Below, one piece after another: positions 51,730 to 60,682 of a DNA stretch of 64,000 nucleotides (positions are counted from its first letter, which is position 1; each line of letters starts with the position of its first letter). The notes beneath the pieces were generated by a model. That model searched no databases. It had not been told where the DNA came from and saw nothing but the letters and a program-made list of their open reading frames with translations. The translations under genes and the position numbers were made by a program. This DNA comes from Ectopseudomonas khazarica (GTDB taxonomy: Bacteria > Pseudomonadota > Gammaproteobacteria > Pseudomonadales > Pseudomonadaceae): the NCBI RefSeq assembly GCF_004521985.1, contig NZ_SBHZ01000020.1, positions 1-64,000 of the forward strand, given 5' to 3'.

Positions 51730-53352
51730 CTAGAAACTGAAGCGGCGCATCACCCCCTGCAAGCGCTCGGACATGCCCTGCAAGGCACGAATGGCCTGGA
51801 CGATGCCGCCTTGCGCGGCGGAGTTCTCCTCGACGATCTGCGCGACCTGTTCGACGTTCTGCGCCACCTGTTCGCTGGCGGCGCGTTGCTGCTGCAGGGC
51901 AGTGGCGATGAGCCCCACCGACTGCAGCGATTCGTCCAGCGCCACGCGGATCTCGCCCATGGTGGTGGCGCTGTTCTCCACCAGTTGCAGGCCGGTGTCC
52001 ACCCGCGAGCAGGTCGCGGACATGCTGTCGCGGGCCTGGCACACGCCATTGTGGATGGCCTCGACCAGGGCGACGATCTCGGTGGTGGACTGTGCGGTGC
52101 GCGCGGCCAGGCTGCGCACCTCGTCGGCCACCACGGCGAAGCCACGGCCCTGTTCACCGGCGCGGGCGGCCTCGATGGCGGCGTTGAGGGCGAGCAGGTT
52201 GGTCTGTTCGGCGATGCCACGGATCACGTCGACGATGGCGCCGATGTTGCCGGACTGTGCGGCGAGTTGCTCGACGTCGCCGGAGCACTGCGTCACCAGC
52301 GAGGCGATGCGGCGGATTTCCTCGATGGCCTGGGTGGTCACCTGCAGGCCGCTGTCGGTCAGCTCGCCGGCCTGGCGGGCGCGGTCGTGGGTGTGCTGGG
52401 CGCTCTCCGCGATGTGGTTGATGCTCACCGCCAGTTGCTCGACCGTGGCGGCCATCGCCGCTGCGGTGTCGCTCTGGATATTGGCGCTGTTGAGCACCTG
52501 CTCGGAGGAGGCGGCCAGTTGCAGGGTGGCGCACTCGATTTCCTCGGAGGCTTCGCCGATGTTGCCGATCACGTCGTGCAGGCCGTGGCGCATCGCCTGC
52601 ACCGACTTCATCACGCCGCTGCTGCCACCGACGTCCTGCTGCGCGCCGTCGAGGCGGCCGGAGGCGATGCGGGCGCTGATCGCCTCCAGCTCACCGGGTT
52701 CGGCACCCAGCTGGCGGCCGAGCAGGCGGCTGAAGTAGAGCACGTGCACGCTGCCCAGCAGCAGCGCGACCACCAGCAGCAACAGGCTCAGGCGCAGGCT
52801 CCTGGCGTAGGCCGCCTCACCCAGCAGGTACTGGCGCTTGGCCTCGCCGAGCTGGACTTCGATCAGCTCGGAAAACTTGGCCGACAGCGGGTCGATCAAC
52901 GGGTACAGGTCGTTGCTGGCGAAGCGCTCGATTTCGCCCCGGTCACCCCGGATGAGCTGGCTCTGCAGCTGCTCAAGGGGCTGCTGTGCCTTGCTCATCA
53001 GGGGGGTGATCTCGTCGATCAGGCGCCGCTCGTCGGCGATCAGCTGGGTGGCCAGGTAGGCTTTCCAGATCTCGGCGATACGCTGCTGGGCCTGCTCGAT
53101 CATCTGTTGCGCGGCGTTGCCGCTGAGGGTGCCGCTGCGCGCCTTCTGCGTGGCGTCGACGATGTTCACCGCGTAGAGGTCGGCAATCTGCTTGAGGTCG
53201 CGCAGCGGTACCACGCGGTCCAGGTAGACGGTCTGCAGGCCGCCGACGGTGGTCTTGAGGCCATGCAGGCCGAGCAGGCCGACGGCCAGCAGCGCGGTGA
53301 GCAGAACGCCGGCGAGCAGCAACAGGTGAGTGCGTATCTTCCAACTCTTCAT
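51730..53352 (-). CDS. Methyl-accepting chemotaxis protein
   Basis: Membrane chemoreceptor of 540 residues. Two membrane segments flank a periplasmic 4-helix-bundle domain (about 10-30 and 185-205). There is a HAMP linker, and the cytoplasmic hairpin with the CheA/CheW tip is DEVRSLAARTAQSTTEI, preceded by EQTNLLALNAAIEAARAGE. The 4HB ligand domain contains EIWKAYLATQLIADERRLID. The ligand is not readable. The start MKSWKIRTHLLLLAG is typical of this class. No che genes are nearby. Confidence 0.93.
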   Translation of the reverse strand: MKSWKIRTHLLLLAGVLLTALLAVGLLGLHGLKTTVGGLQTVYLDRVVPLRDLKQIADLYAVNIVDATQKARSGTLSGNAAQQMIEQAQQRIAEIWKAYLATQLIADERRLIDEITPLMSKAQQPLEQLQSQLIRGDRGEIERFASNDLYPLIDPLSAKFSELIEVQLGEAKRQYLLGEAAYARSLRLSLLLLVVALLLGSVHVLYFSRLLGRQLGAEPGELEAISARIASGRLDGAQQDVGGSSGVMKSVQAMRHGLHDVIGNIGEASEEIECATLQLAASSEQVLNSANIQSDTAAAMAATVEQLAVSINHIAESAQHTHDRARQAGELTDSGLQVTTQAIEEIRRIASLVTQCSGDVEQLAAQSGNIGAIVDVIRGIAEQTNLLALNAAIEAARAGEQGRGFAVVADEVRSLAARTAQSTTEIVALVEAIHNGVCQARDSMSATCSRVDTGLQLVENSATTMGEIRVALDESLQSVGLIATALQQQRAASEQVAQNVEQVAQIVEENSAAQGGIVQAIRALQGMSERLQGVMRRFSF

Positions 53353-53592
53353 GGCAGGGTCTTCCTTGGCAGCAGGAAAGGGTGGCTCATGGCCATCGCC
53401 AAGCGCCGTGCGTTCAGCCTAGATCAGATTTCGCCGCCAGCGCGGCGAGTTGGTCGAACGGTCAGGTTTGTTACCGTTCGTCGCTGAAAAGTGGCAGCAG
53501 GCCAGGTGTGGCGGGGCTTTGACGCCAGAGAGAGTGCCGCGCCAGCACCCGCTTCAGGGGGCTGGCCGAGCCTTGGCCGCCGCTGCGCGCGG

Positions 53593-54957
53593 CTAGCGCC
53601 TGGCGAGCAGTTGCTGGAGTGCGGGTTGCAGCTGCGGGTAGCGGAAACGGTAGCCGCTCTGCAGCAGGCGGGCCGGCACCACGCGCTGGCCGGTGAGCAG
53701 GACTTCGTCGGCCATCTCGCCCAGCAGCAGGCGTACCAGCGCGGCCGGCACCTTCAGTCGCAGGCGCGCCCAGGGCACCTGGCGCTGCAACGCCTGGCAG
53801 AAGTCCCGGTGGCTGACCGGTTCGGGGGCGGTGAGGTTGATCGGGCCGCTGAGTGGCGTGCGCATCAGGTAGCTGCAGATATCCAGAACATCGTCCAGGT
53901 GTATCCAGGGCATCCATTGCCGGCCATCGCCCAGCTGGCTGGCCACACCCAGTTCGAAGGGGCGCTTGAACTCGGCCAGTGGGCCGCCATCGCGACCCAG
54001 GACGATGCCGATACGCAGCAGGCACACGCGCAGGCCAAGCGCCTGCATCTGCAGGGCTCTGGCCTCCCATTGAGCGCACAGCCGATGGGAGAAACCATCG
54101 TGCGCCTCGCTGTCTTCATCGAGCGGCTCGTCCTGCCAGTGCCCGTAGTAACCGACGGCGGAGCCGCTGAGCAGCACCTCGGGCTTGTGCTCCAGGCGCT
54201 GCACCAGTTGCAGCAGTGCGTCGGTGGTGTCGAGCCGGCTGCTCAGGAAGCGTTGCTTGCGCGCAGGGTTCCAGCGCTGCCCGGCCAATGGCTCGCCGGC
54301 CAGGTTGATCAGGCAGTCGATGCGCTCATCGCTGGCGATCTGCGCCAGGTCGGTCAGCGCACTGATGCGCCCGCGCACCTGGCCGAGACTGGCCAGGTCG
54401 CGGGTCAGGATCAGTACCTCATGGCCGGCCTGGCTCAGCGCCGTGGCCAGCGGGCTGCCGATGAAACCACTGCCGCCGGTGATCAGCACACGCAGGCGAC
54501 GCCCGCTGTCATGGCGCAGTGTCAGCGCCGGCGAACGTGGCCGGGTGGCGGGCCTCAGGGCCAGCAGCGGGATGCCCATGGCCAGAGCGGCCGCGCCGTT
54601 GAGGTAGGCGTGCAGGGTGAAGCCGAAGGCGATGGAGAAGGCGCTGTCGAGCAGGCTCCACAGCAGCAGGGCGGCGATCAGCACGGGTTTGATCAGGCCC
54701 AGGCCGTGGCGGCGGTAGATCACCAGCAGTGCGCAGAACAGCAGGCCCCAGCTGGCCACGGTGGGCCCGAACAGGCCGACCAGGGTGCGCAGCGGCACCT
54801 GCTGCTCGGGGCTCGGCAGGGGCAGGCCACGGGCGGCGTACAGGTAGTCGAAGTAACCCTGGGTCAGCGGCAGGTGGGCGGCAAAGGCCAGCACGATGCC
54901 CAGCAGCACGTGCCCCGCGCCCATCAGCAACAGCCAGCGATACAGCAGGCCCTGCAT
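53593..54957 (-). CDS. TIGR01777 family SDR epimerase fused to an N-terminal membrane domain
   Basis: 454-residue protein. Residues about 1-140 are a four-helix membrane domain (LLLMGAGHVLLGIVLAFAA, LVGLFGPTVASWGLLFCALL). From about 155 on it is a TIGR01777/YfcH NAD-binding epimerase with VLITGGSGFIGSPLATAL, LSGSAVGYYG and PWIHLDDVLDI, ending in DUF1731. YfcH homologues are near 300 residues, so the membrane part is an addition. Its ATG overlaps the ptrB stop by one base, so they are coupled. The function of the epimerase family is unknown. The 240 bases beyond it (53353-53592) show no gene. Confidence 0.88.
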   Translation of the reverse strand: MQGLLYRWLLLMGAGHVLLGIVLAFAAHLPLTQGYFDYLYAARGLPLPSPEQQVPLRTLVGLFGPTVASWGLLFCALLVIYRRHGLGLIKPVLIAALLLWSLLDSAFSIAFGFTLHAYLNGAAALAMGIPLLALRPATRPRSPALTLRHDSGRRLRVLITGGSGFIGSPLATALSQAGHEVLILTRDLASLGQVRGRISALTDLAQIASDERIDCLINLAGEPLAGQRWNPARKQRFLSSRLDTTDALLQLVQRLEHKPEVLLSGSAVGYYGHWQDEPLDEDSEAHDGFSHRLCAQWEARALQMQALGLRVCLLRIGIVLGRDGGPLAEFKRPFELGVASQLGDGRQWMPWIHLDDVLDICSYLMRTPLSGPINLTAPEPVSHRDFCQALQRQVPWARLRLKVPAALVRLLLGEMADEVLLTGQRVVPARLLQSGYRFRYPQLQPALQQLLARR

Positions 54958-56993
54958 CAGCGGATATCCAGTACGCGCAAGAGGAAGGCGTACTCCAGCG
55001 CCACGTCGCGGATCCCCTGATAGCGACCGCTCATGCCGCCGTGGCCGGCGTCCAGGTCGGTCTTGAGCAGCAGCAGGTTGTCGTCGGTCTTGCGCTCGCG
55101 CAGCCTGGCCACCCATTTGGCGGCTTCCCAGTACTGCACGCGGCTGTCGTTGTAGCCAGCGACGGCGAGGATGGCCGGGTAGGCCTGGGCGCGGACGTTC
55201 TCGTAGGGGGCATAGCCCTGCAGCCGGGCGAAGACCTCGGGCTGGTTGGGGTCGCCCCATTCGTCGTACTCGGTGACGGTCAGCGGCAGGTCCGGGTTGA
55301 GCATGGTGTTGAGCACGTCGACGAAGGGCACCTCGGCGATGGCGGCGGCGAACAGCTCTGGGCGCTGGTTGAGCACCGCGCCGATCAGCAGGCCACCGGC
55401 GCTGCCGCCGCTGATCGCCAGGCGTGCGGGGCTGGTCAGGCCTTCGGCGATCAGGCGTTCGGCGCAGGCGATGAAGTCGTCGAAGGTGTTCTGCTTGTGC
55501 TCGAGCTTGCCGGCACGGTACCAGGCTTCGCCCATCTCGCCGCCGCCGCGCACGTGGGCGATGGCGAAGATGAAGCCGCGCTCCAGCAGGCTCAGGCGGG
55601 CGTGGGAGAACCAGGGGTCGAGGCTCGCGCCGTAGGCGCCGTAGCCATAGAGATAGAGCGGCGCCGGCTGGCCGGCGGCGAAGACCTCGCGGCGCGCCAC
55701 CAGGCTGATCGGCACCAATGTACCGTCACCCGCGGTGGCCCAGAGACGGCGACTCTCGTAGGCGTCGGCGTCGAACGGACCTTCCACCGGCGTTTGCTTG
55801 AGCACCTGCTGCTCGCCGCTGGCCAGTTCCAGCTGGCGTACCTGAGCAGGGCGGCCGAGGGCCTCGTAGCGCAGGCGGATCACCGTGCTGTGGAGCTCCA
55901 GGCCGTCCTGTACGTAGAGGCTGTAGGCGGCATCCGGCAGGGCGACGCGGTAGCTGGCTGCTCCCTGCGGCTGCACCTCGAGCACGGGCAGGCCGCCTTC
56001 GCGCAAGGCGAGGACGATGGCGCTCTGATTCAGGGTCGCGCCTTCGAGCATCACCTGCGCATCGTGCGCGCGAATCTGCCGCCAGTGCGGGCGTTGCGGC
56101 TGGTCTTCGGCGGCGCGGTACAGGGCGAAGTTGATGCCGCTCTGGTTGCTGCGGATCAGCCAGCACCACTGGCCGTCGAGCATGCCGTGGTCGGCGTCGT
56201 ACTCATGGCCTTCCTCGCGCGGCGCCAGGCAGGCGAATGCTGCTTGCGGCGTGTCGGCGTCCAGCACCCAGACTTCGCTGGTGGTCTTGCTGCCCAGTTG
56301 CAGGATCAGCTGACGTTCGGAGCTGGACCGGTAGCAGTGCAGGAAGAAGCGGCCGTCGGCTTCCTCGAACACCGCTTCGGCGGCTTCATCGCCGAGGCGG
56401 TGGCGGTGCAGCCTGTACGGGCGGTGGGTGTCGTCCAGTTCGGTGAAGAACAGGGTCTGGCTGTCGTTCGCCCAGGTCATGCTGCCGTCGCAGTCGTCGA
56501 AGGGCAGCTCGCGTATCGCGCCGCTGTCGAGCTCCTTCACGAACAGGCGGTAGATTTCGTCACCGCTGCTATCCAGGCTGTAGGCCAGGCGCCGCTGGTC
56601 GGGGCTGATGCTGAACGCGCCCACCGAGAGAAAACCGCCGGCAGCCAGTTCGTTGAGATCCAGCAGCAGTGTCTCGCTGGCCGCGTCGACCTCGAGCGAA
56701 GCGCCCGCCGGACGGGCGCAGCGGTAGTGGCGCGGGTATTCGTCGCCAGCCGTGGTGCGCTGGTAATAGAGATAGTCCCCCCAGGGCGTGGGCAGCGACA
56801 GATCGGTTTCGCGGATGCGCCCCTTGATCTCCTCGAACAACTGCTCGCGCTGGGCATGCTGCGGGGCCAGGGTGCTTTCCAGGTAGGTGTTTTCCGCTTG
56901 CAGGTAGGCCAGCACCTCCTCGCTGTCGCGGTTTTCCAGCCAGCGGTAGGGATCTGTGCCGGCTTCCTGGCGGGCACGAGGGGCAGTGGACAT
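54957..56993 (-). CDS. ptrB: Oligopeptidase B
   Basis: Serine endopeptidase of family S9A cleaving after Arg/Lys in short peptides, 678 residues. The N-terminal propeller covers about 70-410. The catalytic domain has Ser in LAISGGSAGGLLIG, Asp in VAGYNDSRVQYWE and His in DLDAGHGGMSGRY. ATG 56993 (MSTAPRARQEAG) is preferred to 57041 since the extension lacks an SD. The family name tolerates dipeptidyl alternatives, but EYDEWGDPNQPEVF and the overall length fit oligopeptidase B. It is transcribed with the downstream epimerase. Confidence 0.92.
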   Translation of the reverse strand: MSTAPRARQEAGTDPYRWLENRDSEEVLAYLQAENTYLESTLAPQHAQREQLFEEIKGRIRETDLSLPTPWGDYLYYQRTTAGDEYPRHYRCARPAGASLEVDAASETLLLDLNELAAGGFLSVGAFSISPDQRRLAYSLDSSGDEIYRLFVKELDSGAIRELPFDDCDGSMTWANDSQTLFFTELDDTHRPYRLHRHRLGDEAAEAVFEEADGRFFLHCYRSSSERQLILQLGSKTTSEVWVLDADTPQAAFACLAPREEGHEYDADHGMLDGQWCWLIRSNQSGINFALYRAAEDQPQRPHWRQIRAHDAQVMLEGATLNQSAIVLALREGGLPVLEVQPQGAASYRVALPDAAYSLYVQDGLELHSTVIRLRYEALGRPAQVRQLELASGEQQVLKQTPVEGPFDADAYESRRLWATAGDGTLVPISLVARREVFAAGQPAPLYLYGYGAYGASLDPWFSHARLSLLERGFIFAIAHVRGGGEMGEAWYRAGKLEHKQNTFDDFIACAERLIAEGLTSPARLAISGGSAGGLLIGAVLNQRPELFAAAIAEVPFVDVLNTMLNPDLPLTVTEYDEWGDPNQPEVFARLQGYAPYENVRAQAYPAILAVAGYNDSRVQYWEAAKWVARLRERKTDDNLLLLKTDLDAGHGGMSGRYQGIRDVALEYAFLLRVLDIR

Positions 56994-57094
56994 GCTGAAA
57001 CTCCAGAACTGGGTGCCCGACAGGGGCGCCGGGGCGAGCAAAAGCCGTTATCATAAGCGCCCCTTTGCCACACCTGCCACGCCGGCGACTGCTT

Positions 57095-57568
57095 ATGATG
57101 AACGAAAACGACTACCTCATGGCCTGGGCCGCATACGGTGTTGCCGCCCTGGGCTGCCTGCTGGTGTGGATGCGCATGACCACCTGGATGTGGCGCTATG
57201 CGCGTGAGCCGCTGCGGGTGCTGGTGGCCGTGCTGCTGTTCAGTCCGACCATCGTCGACCCGGCGCGTGAGCTGTTCGCCCCGGCGATTGCCGTCACCGC
57301 CATGGACCTGTTGCTCAAGGTCGGCAACAACGCCTGGCGTGCGGTGGCCGACCTGTCGCTGTATGGCCTGATCGCTTTCGCCCTGTACCTGCTCTTCGTC
57401 GCCATCCGCTGGCCCATCGAACGCTGGTGGCAAGGTCGCCGCGAGGAGCAGGTGAGCGAGGTCGACGAAGATTCGCGTACGCTGCGCGAGCGGATGGAAG
57501 AGGACGACGACCTGCCGCTGCGTGACTACGGCCACGACCGTTCCGGTCGTCTGGAACCGCGTATCTGA
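57095..57568 (+). CDS. Conserved inner membrane protein
   Basis: 157-residue protein. Three hydrophobic segments are seen (about 7-27, 42-62, 90-112), followed by a charged, acidic cytoplasmic tail EVDEDSRTLRERMEEDDDLPL. It has no motif I can name. It is divergent from ptrB with 101 bases between and followed 63 bases later by the HIT protein. The position matches a hypothetical membrane protein in the same place in P. aeruginosa from memory. Two adjacent ATG codons begin the frame at 57095. Confidence 0.8.
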   Translation: MMNENDYLMAWAAYGVAALGCLLVWMRMTTWMWRYAREPLRVLVAVLLFSPTIVDPARELFAPAIAVTAMDLLLKVGNNAWRAVADLSLYGLIAFALYLLFVAIRWPIERWWQGRREEQVSEVDEDSRTLRERMEEDDDLPLRDYGHDRSGRLEPRI

Positions 57569-57631
57569 TCTGCCGCCTTGCGCCTGCCGCTGCAGGCGCA
57601 AGGCCGGCTGGCCCAGTGCAAGGGAGGCTCG

Positions 57632-58078
57632 ATGGATTGCGTGTTCTGCGCCATTGCCGAGCGACGGCTGCCGGCTCACCGCCTGTACGAGGACGATGAT
57701 TTCATCGTGCTGCTGGATATCTTCCCCATGCGTCCGGCCCATGTGTTGATCGTCAGTCGCCGGCATGCGCCTTTTCTGCACGATCTGCCGCCTGCGCTCG
57801 CTGAGCGCCTGCTGCCCCTGGCCGAGCGGGTGGCTGCAGCGCTGCGCCAGGCAGGCTACGGTGCTCAGGGCATCAACCTGTTGCTCAACGACGGCCCGGA
57901 CGCCAATCAGCACGTCCCCCATCTTCATCTGCACCTGATTCCACGCCGGCCGGGTGACCTGCCGGCATTGCTCTGGCGGCTGCTGACGCGTTTTCTGCCG
58001 CTGGGGCGCAAGCGCATCGAAGCGCGCCTGCAGGATGAAGCCGATCGCCTGCGCCTGATCCTCGCCAAGGAGAATTGA
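57632..58078 (+). CDS. HIT family protein
   Basis: Histidine-triad nucleotide hydrolase/transferase, 148 residues. The N-terminal part has CVFCAIAERRLPAHRLYEDD, and the HIT motif is HVPHLHLHLIPRRPGD with the catalytic middle histidine. ATG 57632 (MDCVFCAIAE) matches the family start. An in-frame extension to 57578 lacks support. HIT proteins act on AMP- or nucleotide-linked substrates, but the specific substrate here is unknown. Five bases separate it from the amidotransferase. Confidence 0.92.
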   Translation: MDCVFCAIAERRLPAHRLYEDDDFIVLLDIFPMRPAHVLIVSRRHAPFLHDLPPALAERLLPLAERVAAALRQAGYGAQGINLLLNDGPDANQHVPHLHLHLIPRRPGDLPALLWRLLTRFLPLGRKRIEARLQDEADRLRLILAKEN

Positions 58079-58082
58079 TTCG

Positions 58083-58856
58083 ATGTGCGAATTGCTCGGC
58101 ATGAGCGCCAACGTTCCGACCGATATCGTGTTCAGCTTCACCGGCCTCATGCAGCGCGGTGGCCGTACCGGGCCGCATCGCGATGGCTGGGGCATCGGCT
58201 TCTACGAGGGCCGGGGCCTGCGCATCTTCCAGGACCCGCAGGCGAGCAGCGAGTCGGAGGTGGCGCAGCTGGTGCAGCGCTATCCGATCAAGAGCGAGGT
58301 GGTGATCGGCCACATTCGCCAGGCCAACGTCGGCAAGGTGTGCCTGGTCAACACCCATCCGTTCAGTCGCGAGCTGTGGGGGCGCAACTGGTGCTTCGCG
58401 CACAATGGCCAACTGGCTGGGCTCACCGGCTCCAGCAGCTTCTATCGCCCAGTCGGCGATACCGACAGCGAGGCGGCCTTCTGCGACCTGCTCAATCGTG
58501 TGCGCCGGGCCTTTCCCGAGCCAGTGTCGGTCGAGGTGCTGCTGCCCGTGCTGGTCGCGGCCTGTTCCAGCTATCGTCAGCTCGGCGTGTTCAACTGCCT
58601 GCTCAGCGATGGCGACTGGCTGTTCAGCTTCTGTTCGAGCAAGCTGGCGCACATCACCCGGCGTGCGCCCTTCGGCCCTGCGCAGCTCAAGGATGCCGAC
58701 CTGAAGGTGGATTTCCAGGCGGAAACCACGCCTGACGACGTGGTCACGGTGATCGCCACCGAGCCGCTGACCGACAATGAGCAATGGTCACGCTACGAGC
58801 CGGGTGAGTGGCGGTTGTGGCGTCGTGGCGAGTGCGTCGCCAGCGGCAAGGCCTGA
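58083..58856 (+). CDS. Class II glutamine amidotransferase, YafJ-like
   Basis: 257-residue N-terminal-nucleophile amidohydrolase. The catalytic Cys2 follows the initiator (MCELLGMSANVPTDIVFS), with GPHRDGWGIGFYE, IGHIRQANVGKV, THPFSRELWGRNWCFAHNGQL and VGDTDSEAAF as the binding loops. No synthase domain is fused, so the enzyme may be a stand-alone glutaminase or act with a partner. The gene begins four bases after the HIT stop. Neighbouring genes keep the order remembered from P. aeruginosa. Confidence 0.92.
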   Translation: MCELLGMSANVPTDIVFSFTGLMQRGGRTGPHRDGWGIGFYEGRGLRIFQDPQASSESEVAQLVQRYPIKSEVVIGHIRQANVGKVCLVNTHPFSRELWGRNWCFAHNGQLAGLTGSSSFYRPVGDTDSEAAFCDLLNRVRRAFPEPVSVEVLLPVLVAACSSYRQLGVFNCLLSDGDWLFSFCSSKLAHITRRAPFGPAQLKDADLKVDFQAETTPDDVVTVIATEPLTDNEQWSRYEPGEWRLWRRGECVASGKA

Positions 58857-58872
58857 GAGAGGGGAACGAGGC

Positions 58873-59397
58873 ATGTTGAGAAGCTATCTGCGGCTGACGC
58901 TGTTCGCCTTCGGTCTGCTGCTGGGCGTGCAGGTACCGGGGTTCGTCGACGATTACGCCAAGCGCGTCGAGGCGCATCGCCTGGAGTCGCAACAGAGTCT
59001 CAAGGGCTTTCAGGACACCGCCAGCAAGTTCTTCAAGGGCGACATGGACGCGCTGGTGGCGCACTACCGCGTCAGTGACGACCCGGTGATGCGCAGCGAT
59101 GCGCAGAGCGTCGCCCACTTGGTAGAGCGCGCGGCCCTGCTCGAGCGCGAATGGCAGGCCATGCAGGGGGCCTGGTACGAACAGGCCTGGCACCTGGCCA
59201 CGGGGGCCGACCGCGGGTTGTTCGAGGAGACGCTGCAGGCGTACCGCTACCAGGTGCTGTTCACCCCGGAGGCGATTCTCTGGGGCCTGGTCTGCGCCTT
59301 GCTGCTGGCCTGGCTGGTCGAGTTGCTGATCCTCACGCTCGGCTGGATGTCCGGCGCTGGACGAACCCGGCAGACGCAGCAGCGACACTGGCGCTGA
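58873..59397 (+). CDS. DUF2937 family membrane protein
   Basis: 174-residue protein. It has a hydrophobic N-terminal helix (LTLFAFGLLLGVQVPGF), a coiled-coil-like periplasmic section and a C-terminal membrane helix (ILWGLVCALLLAWLVELLIL). The start MLRSYLRLTLFAFG and PGFVDDYAKRVEAHRLESQ are typical of DUF2937. No function is known. ATG 58873 is 16 bases after the amidotransferase stop with a GAGG upstream, so the two are likely co-transcribed. Confidence 0.82.
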   Translation: MLRSYLRLTLFAFGLLLGVQVPGFVDDYAKRVEAHRLESQQSLKGFQDTASKFFKGDMDALVAHYRVSDDPVMRSDAQSVAHLVERAALLEREWQAMQGAWYEQAWHLATGADRGLFEETLQAYRYQVLFTPEAILWGLVCALLLAWLVELLILTLGWMSGAGRTRQTQQRHWR

Positions 59398-59488
59398 GCG
59401 GGACAGGGACGGGCGCAGAGCGGCTGTCCCAGGCTGGCATCGCGCAGAAATTTGCACTGGTTCGCCTGCGCGGCGGGTGGCGCGTGTT

Positions 59489-59509
59489 AATGTAATACGG
59501 CGTTACATT
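59489..59509. promoter_or_regulatory. Perfect inverted repeat upstream of the DUF2167 gene
   Basis: AATGTAA-TACGGCG-TTACATT has perfect 7-bp arms. It lies 30 bases before the ATG at 59540, so a bound dimer would block transcription or initiation. TetR- or GntR-like regulators recognise such sites; none is encoded nearby. Confidence 0.55.
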
Positions 59510-59539
59510 TAATCGCCTCAGTGTATCTCTGGAGTTTCC

Positions 59540-60595
59540 ATGCCGATCAAGGATTCGATCCTGGCAGCCGCGCTGGCTGCCGTCCTGCCTTTCCTGTCCG
59601 TTGCCCATGCCGATTCCACGGCTGAGCCGGAGCCTGCCGCTGCGGTTGCCGAAGTCGATGAAGACGGGCAATGGAGCAGTCCCGAAGCGTTCGTCGCCAG
59701 CCTGGAGTTCAAGACCGGTCGCGTGGTGCTGGGCGATGACCTGGCGACGCTGAACCTGCCCGATTCGCTGGTGTTTCTCGACAGTGGCAATGCCCAGCGC
59801 CTGCTGGTCGACGGCTGGGGCAATCCGCCGGACGACGTGCCGCCACTGGGGATGATCCTGCCGGCTGGTATCTCGCCGCTGGCCGATGAGTCCTGGGGTG
59901 TGACGGTCGAGTACGAGGACAGTGGCTACGTCTCCGACGAGGACGCCGCCGATATCGACTACGGCGACATGCTCGAAGACATGCAGTCCGACATGCGCGA
60001 ATCCAACGCCTGGCGCGAGGAAAACGGCTACGAGACGGTGCAGCTGGTCGGCTGGGCCGCCGAGCCGCGCTACGACGCCGAAGGCAAGAAGCTGCACTGG
60101 GCCAAGGAGCTGAAGTTCGGCGACAGCGACATCAACACCCTCAACTACAACATCCGTGTGCTGGGTCGCAAGGGCGTGCTGGTGCTGAACTTCGTCGCCA
60201 ACATGGACCAGCTGGCGGAAATCGAAGCCAACGTGCCGGCGGTGCTGGCGGCTACCGAATTCAATCCGGGCCAGCGTTACGCCGAGTTCAACCCGGACCT
60301 GGATACCGTTGCGGCCTACGGCCTGGGTGCGCTGGTGGCGGGCAAGCTGGCGGCCAAGACCGGCCTGGTGGCCATGTTGCTGGTGCTGCTGAAGAAGTTC
60401 TGGTTCATCCCGGTGGTGCTGTTCGGCTGGCTGGGCAAGCGCCTGAGCCTGCGCAAGAAAGACCCTTCGCCGAGCACAGAGGAGAGCGCCCCGGCCGCGC
60501 CTGCGGCTGCCGAGCGCAAGCCGGAGGAACCGCCGCAGACACCGGCGCAGACGGTGATGGATCTGAACAAGCCGGACGATGCCGACAAGCGCTGA
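59540..60595 (+). CDS. DUF2167 membrane protein
   Basis: 351-residue protein. A signal peptide ends AHADSTAEP. The DUF2167 region includes DSLVFLDSGNAQRLLVDGWG, WGVTVEYEDSGYVSDEDA and LNYNIRVLGRKGVLVLNFV. A membrane helix near 275-300 (KKFWFIPVVLFGWLGKRL) is followed by a charged Pro-rich tail. The N-terminal domain should therefore lie in the periplasm. Its function is not known to me. It has its own promoter region with a palindrome, and a bidirectional terminator follows. Confidence 0.85.
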   Translation: MPIKDSILAAALAAVLPFLSVAHADSTAEPEPAAAVAEVDEDGQWSSPEAFVASLEFKTGRVVLGDDLATLNLPDSLVFLDSGNAQRLLVDGWGNPPDDVPPLGMILPAGISPLADESWGVTVEYEDSGYVSDEDAADIDYGDMLEDMQSDMRESNAWREENGYETVQLVGWAAEPRYDAEGKKLHWAKELKFGDSDINTLNYNIRVLGRKGVLVLNFVANMDQLAEIEANVPAVLAATEFNPGQRYAEFNPDLDTVAAYGLGALVAGKLAAKTGLVAMLLVLLKKFWFIPVVLFGWLGKRLSLRKKDPSPSTEESAPAAPAAAERKPEEPPQTPAQTVMDLNKPDDADKR

Positions 60596-60631
60596 CTCCG
60601 ACGCCGGGCCCGGAGGTACTCCGGGCAAGGA

Positions 60632-60669
60632 AAAACGCCGCGACACCTGTGAAGGGGTCGCGGCGTTTT
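60632..60669. terminator. Bidirectional intrinsic terminator
   Basis: AAAACGCCGCGAC and GTCGCGGCGTTTT form a 13-bp stem around a 12-base loop, with T-runs in both directions. It ends the DUF2167 gene and the convergent VWA gene. Confidence 0.9.
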
Positions 60670-60682
60670 CGTTGCGGCCGGG

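Noticed and set aside
53471..54079. A 202-codon minus-strand frame at the 3' end of the TIGR01777 gene
   Set aside because: Most of it is an out-of-frame shadow of the epimerase. Only about 30 codons lie beyond that gene, with no start signal of their own.
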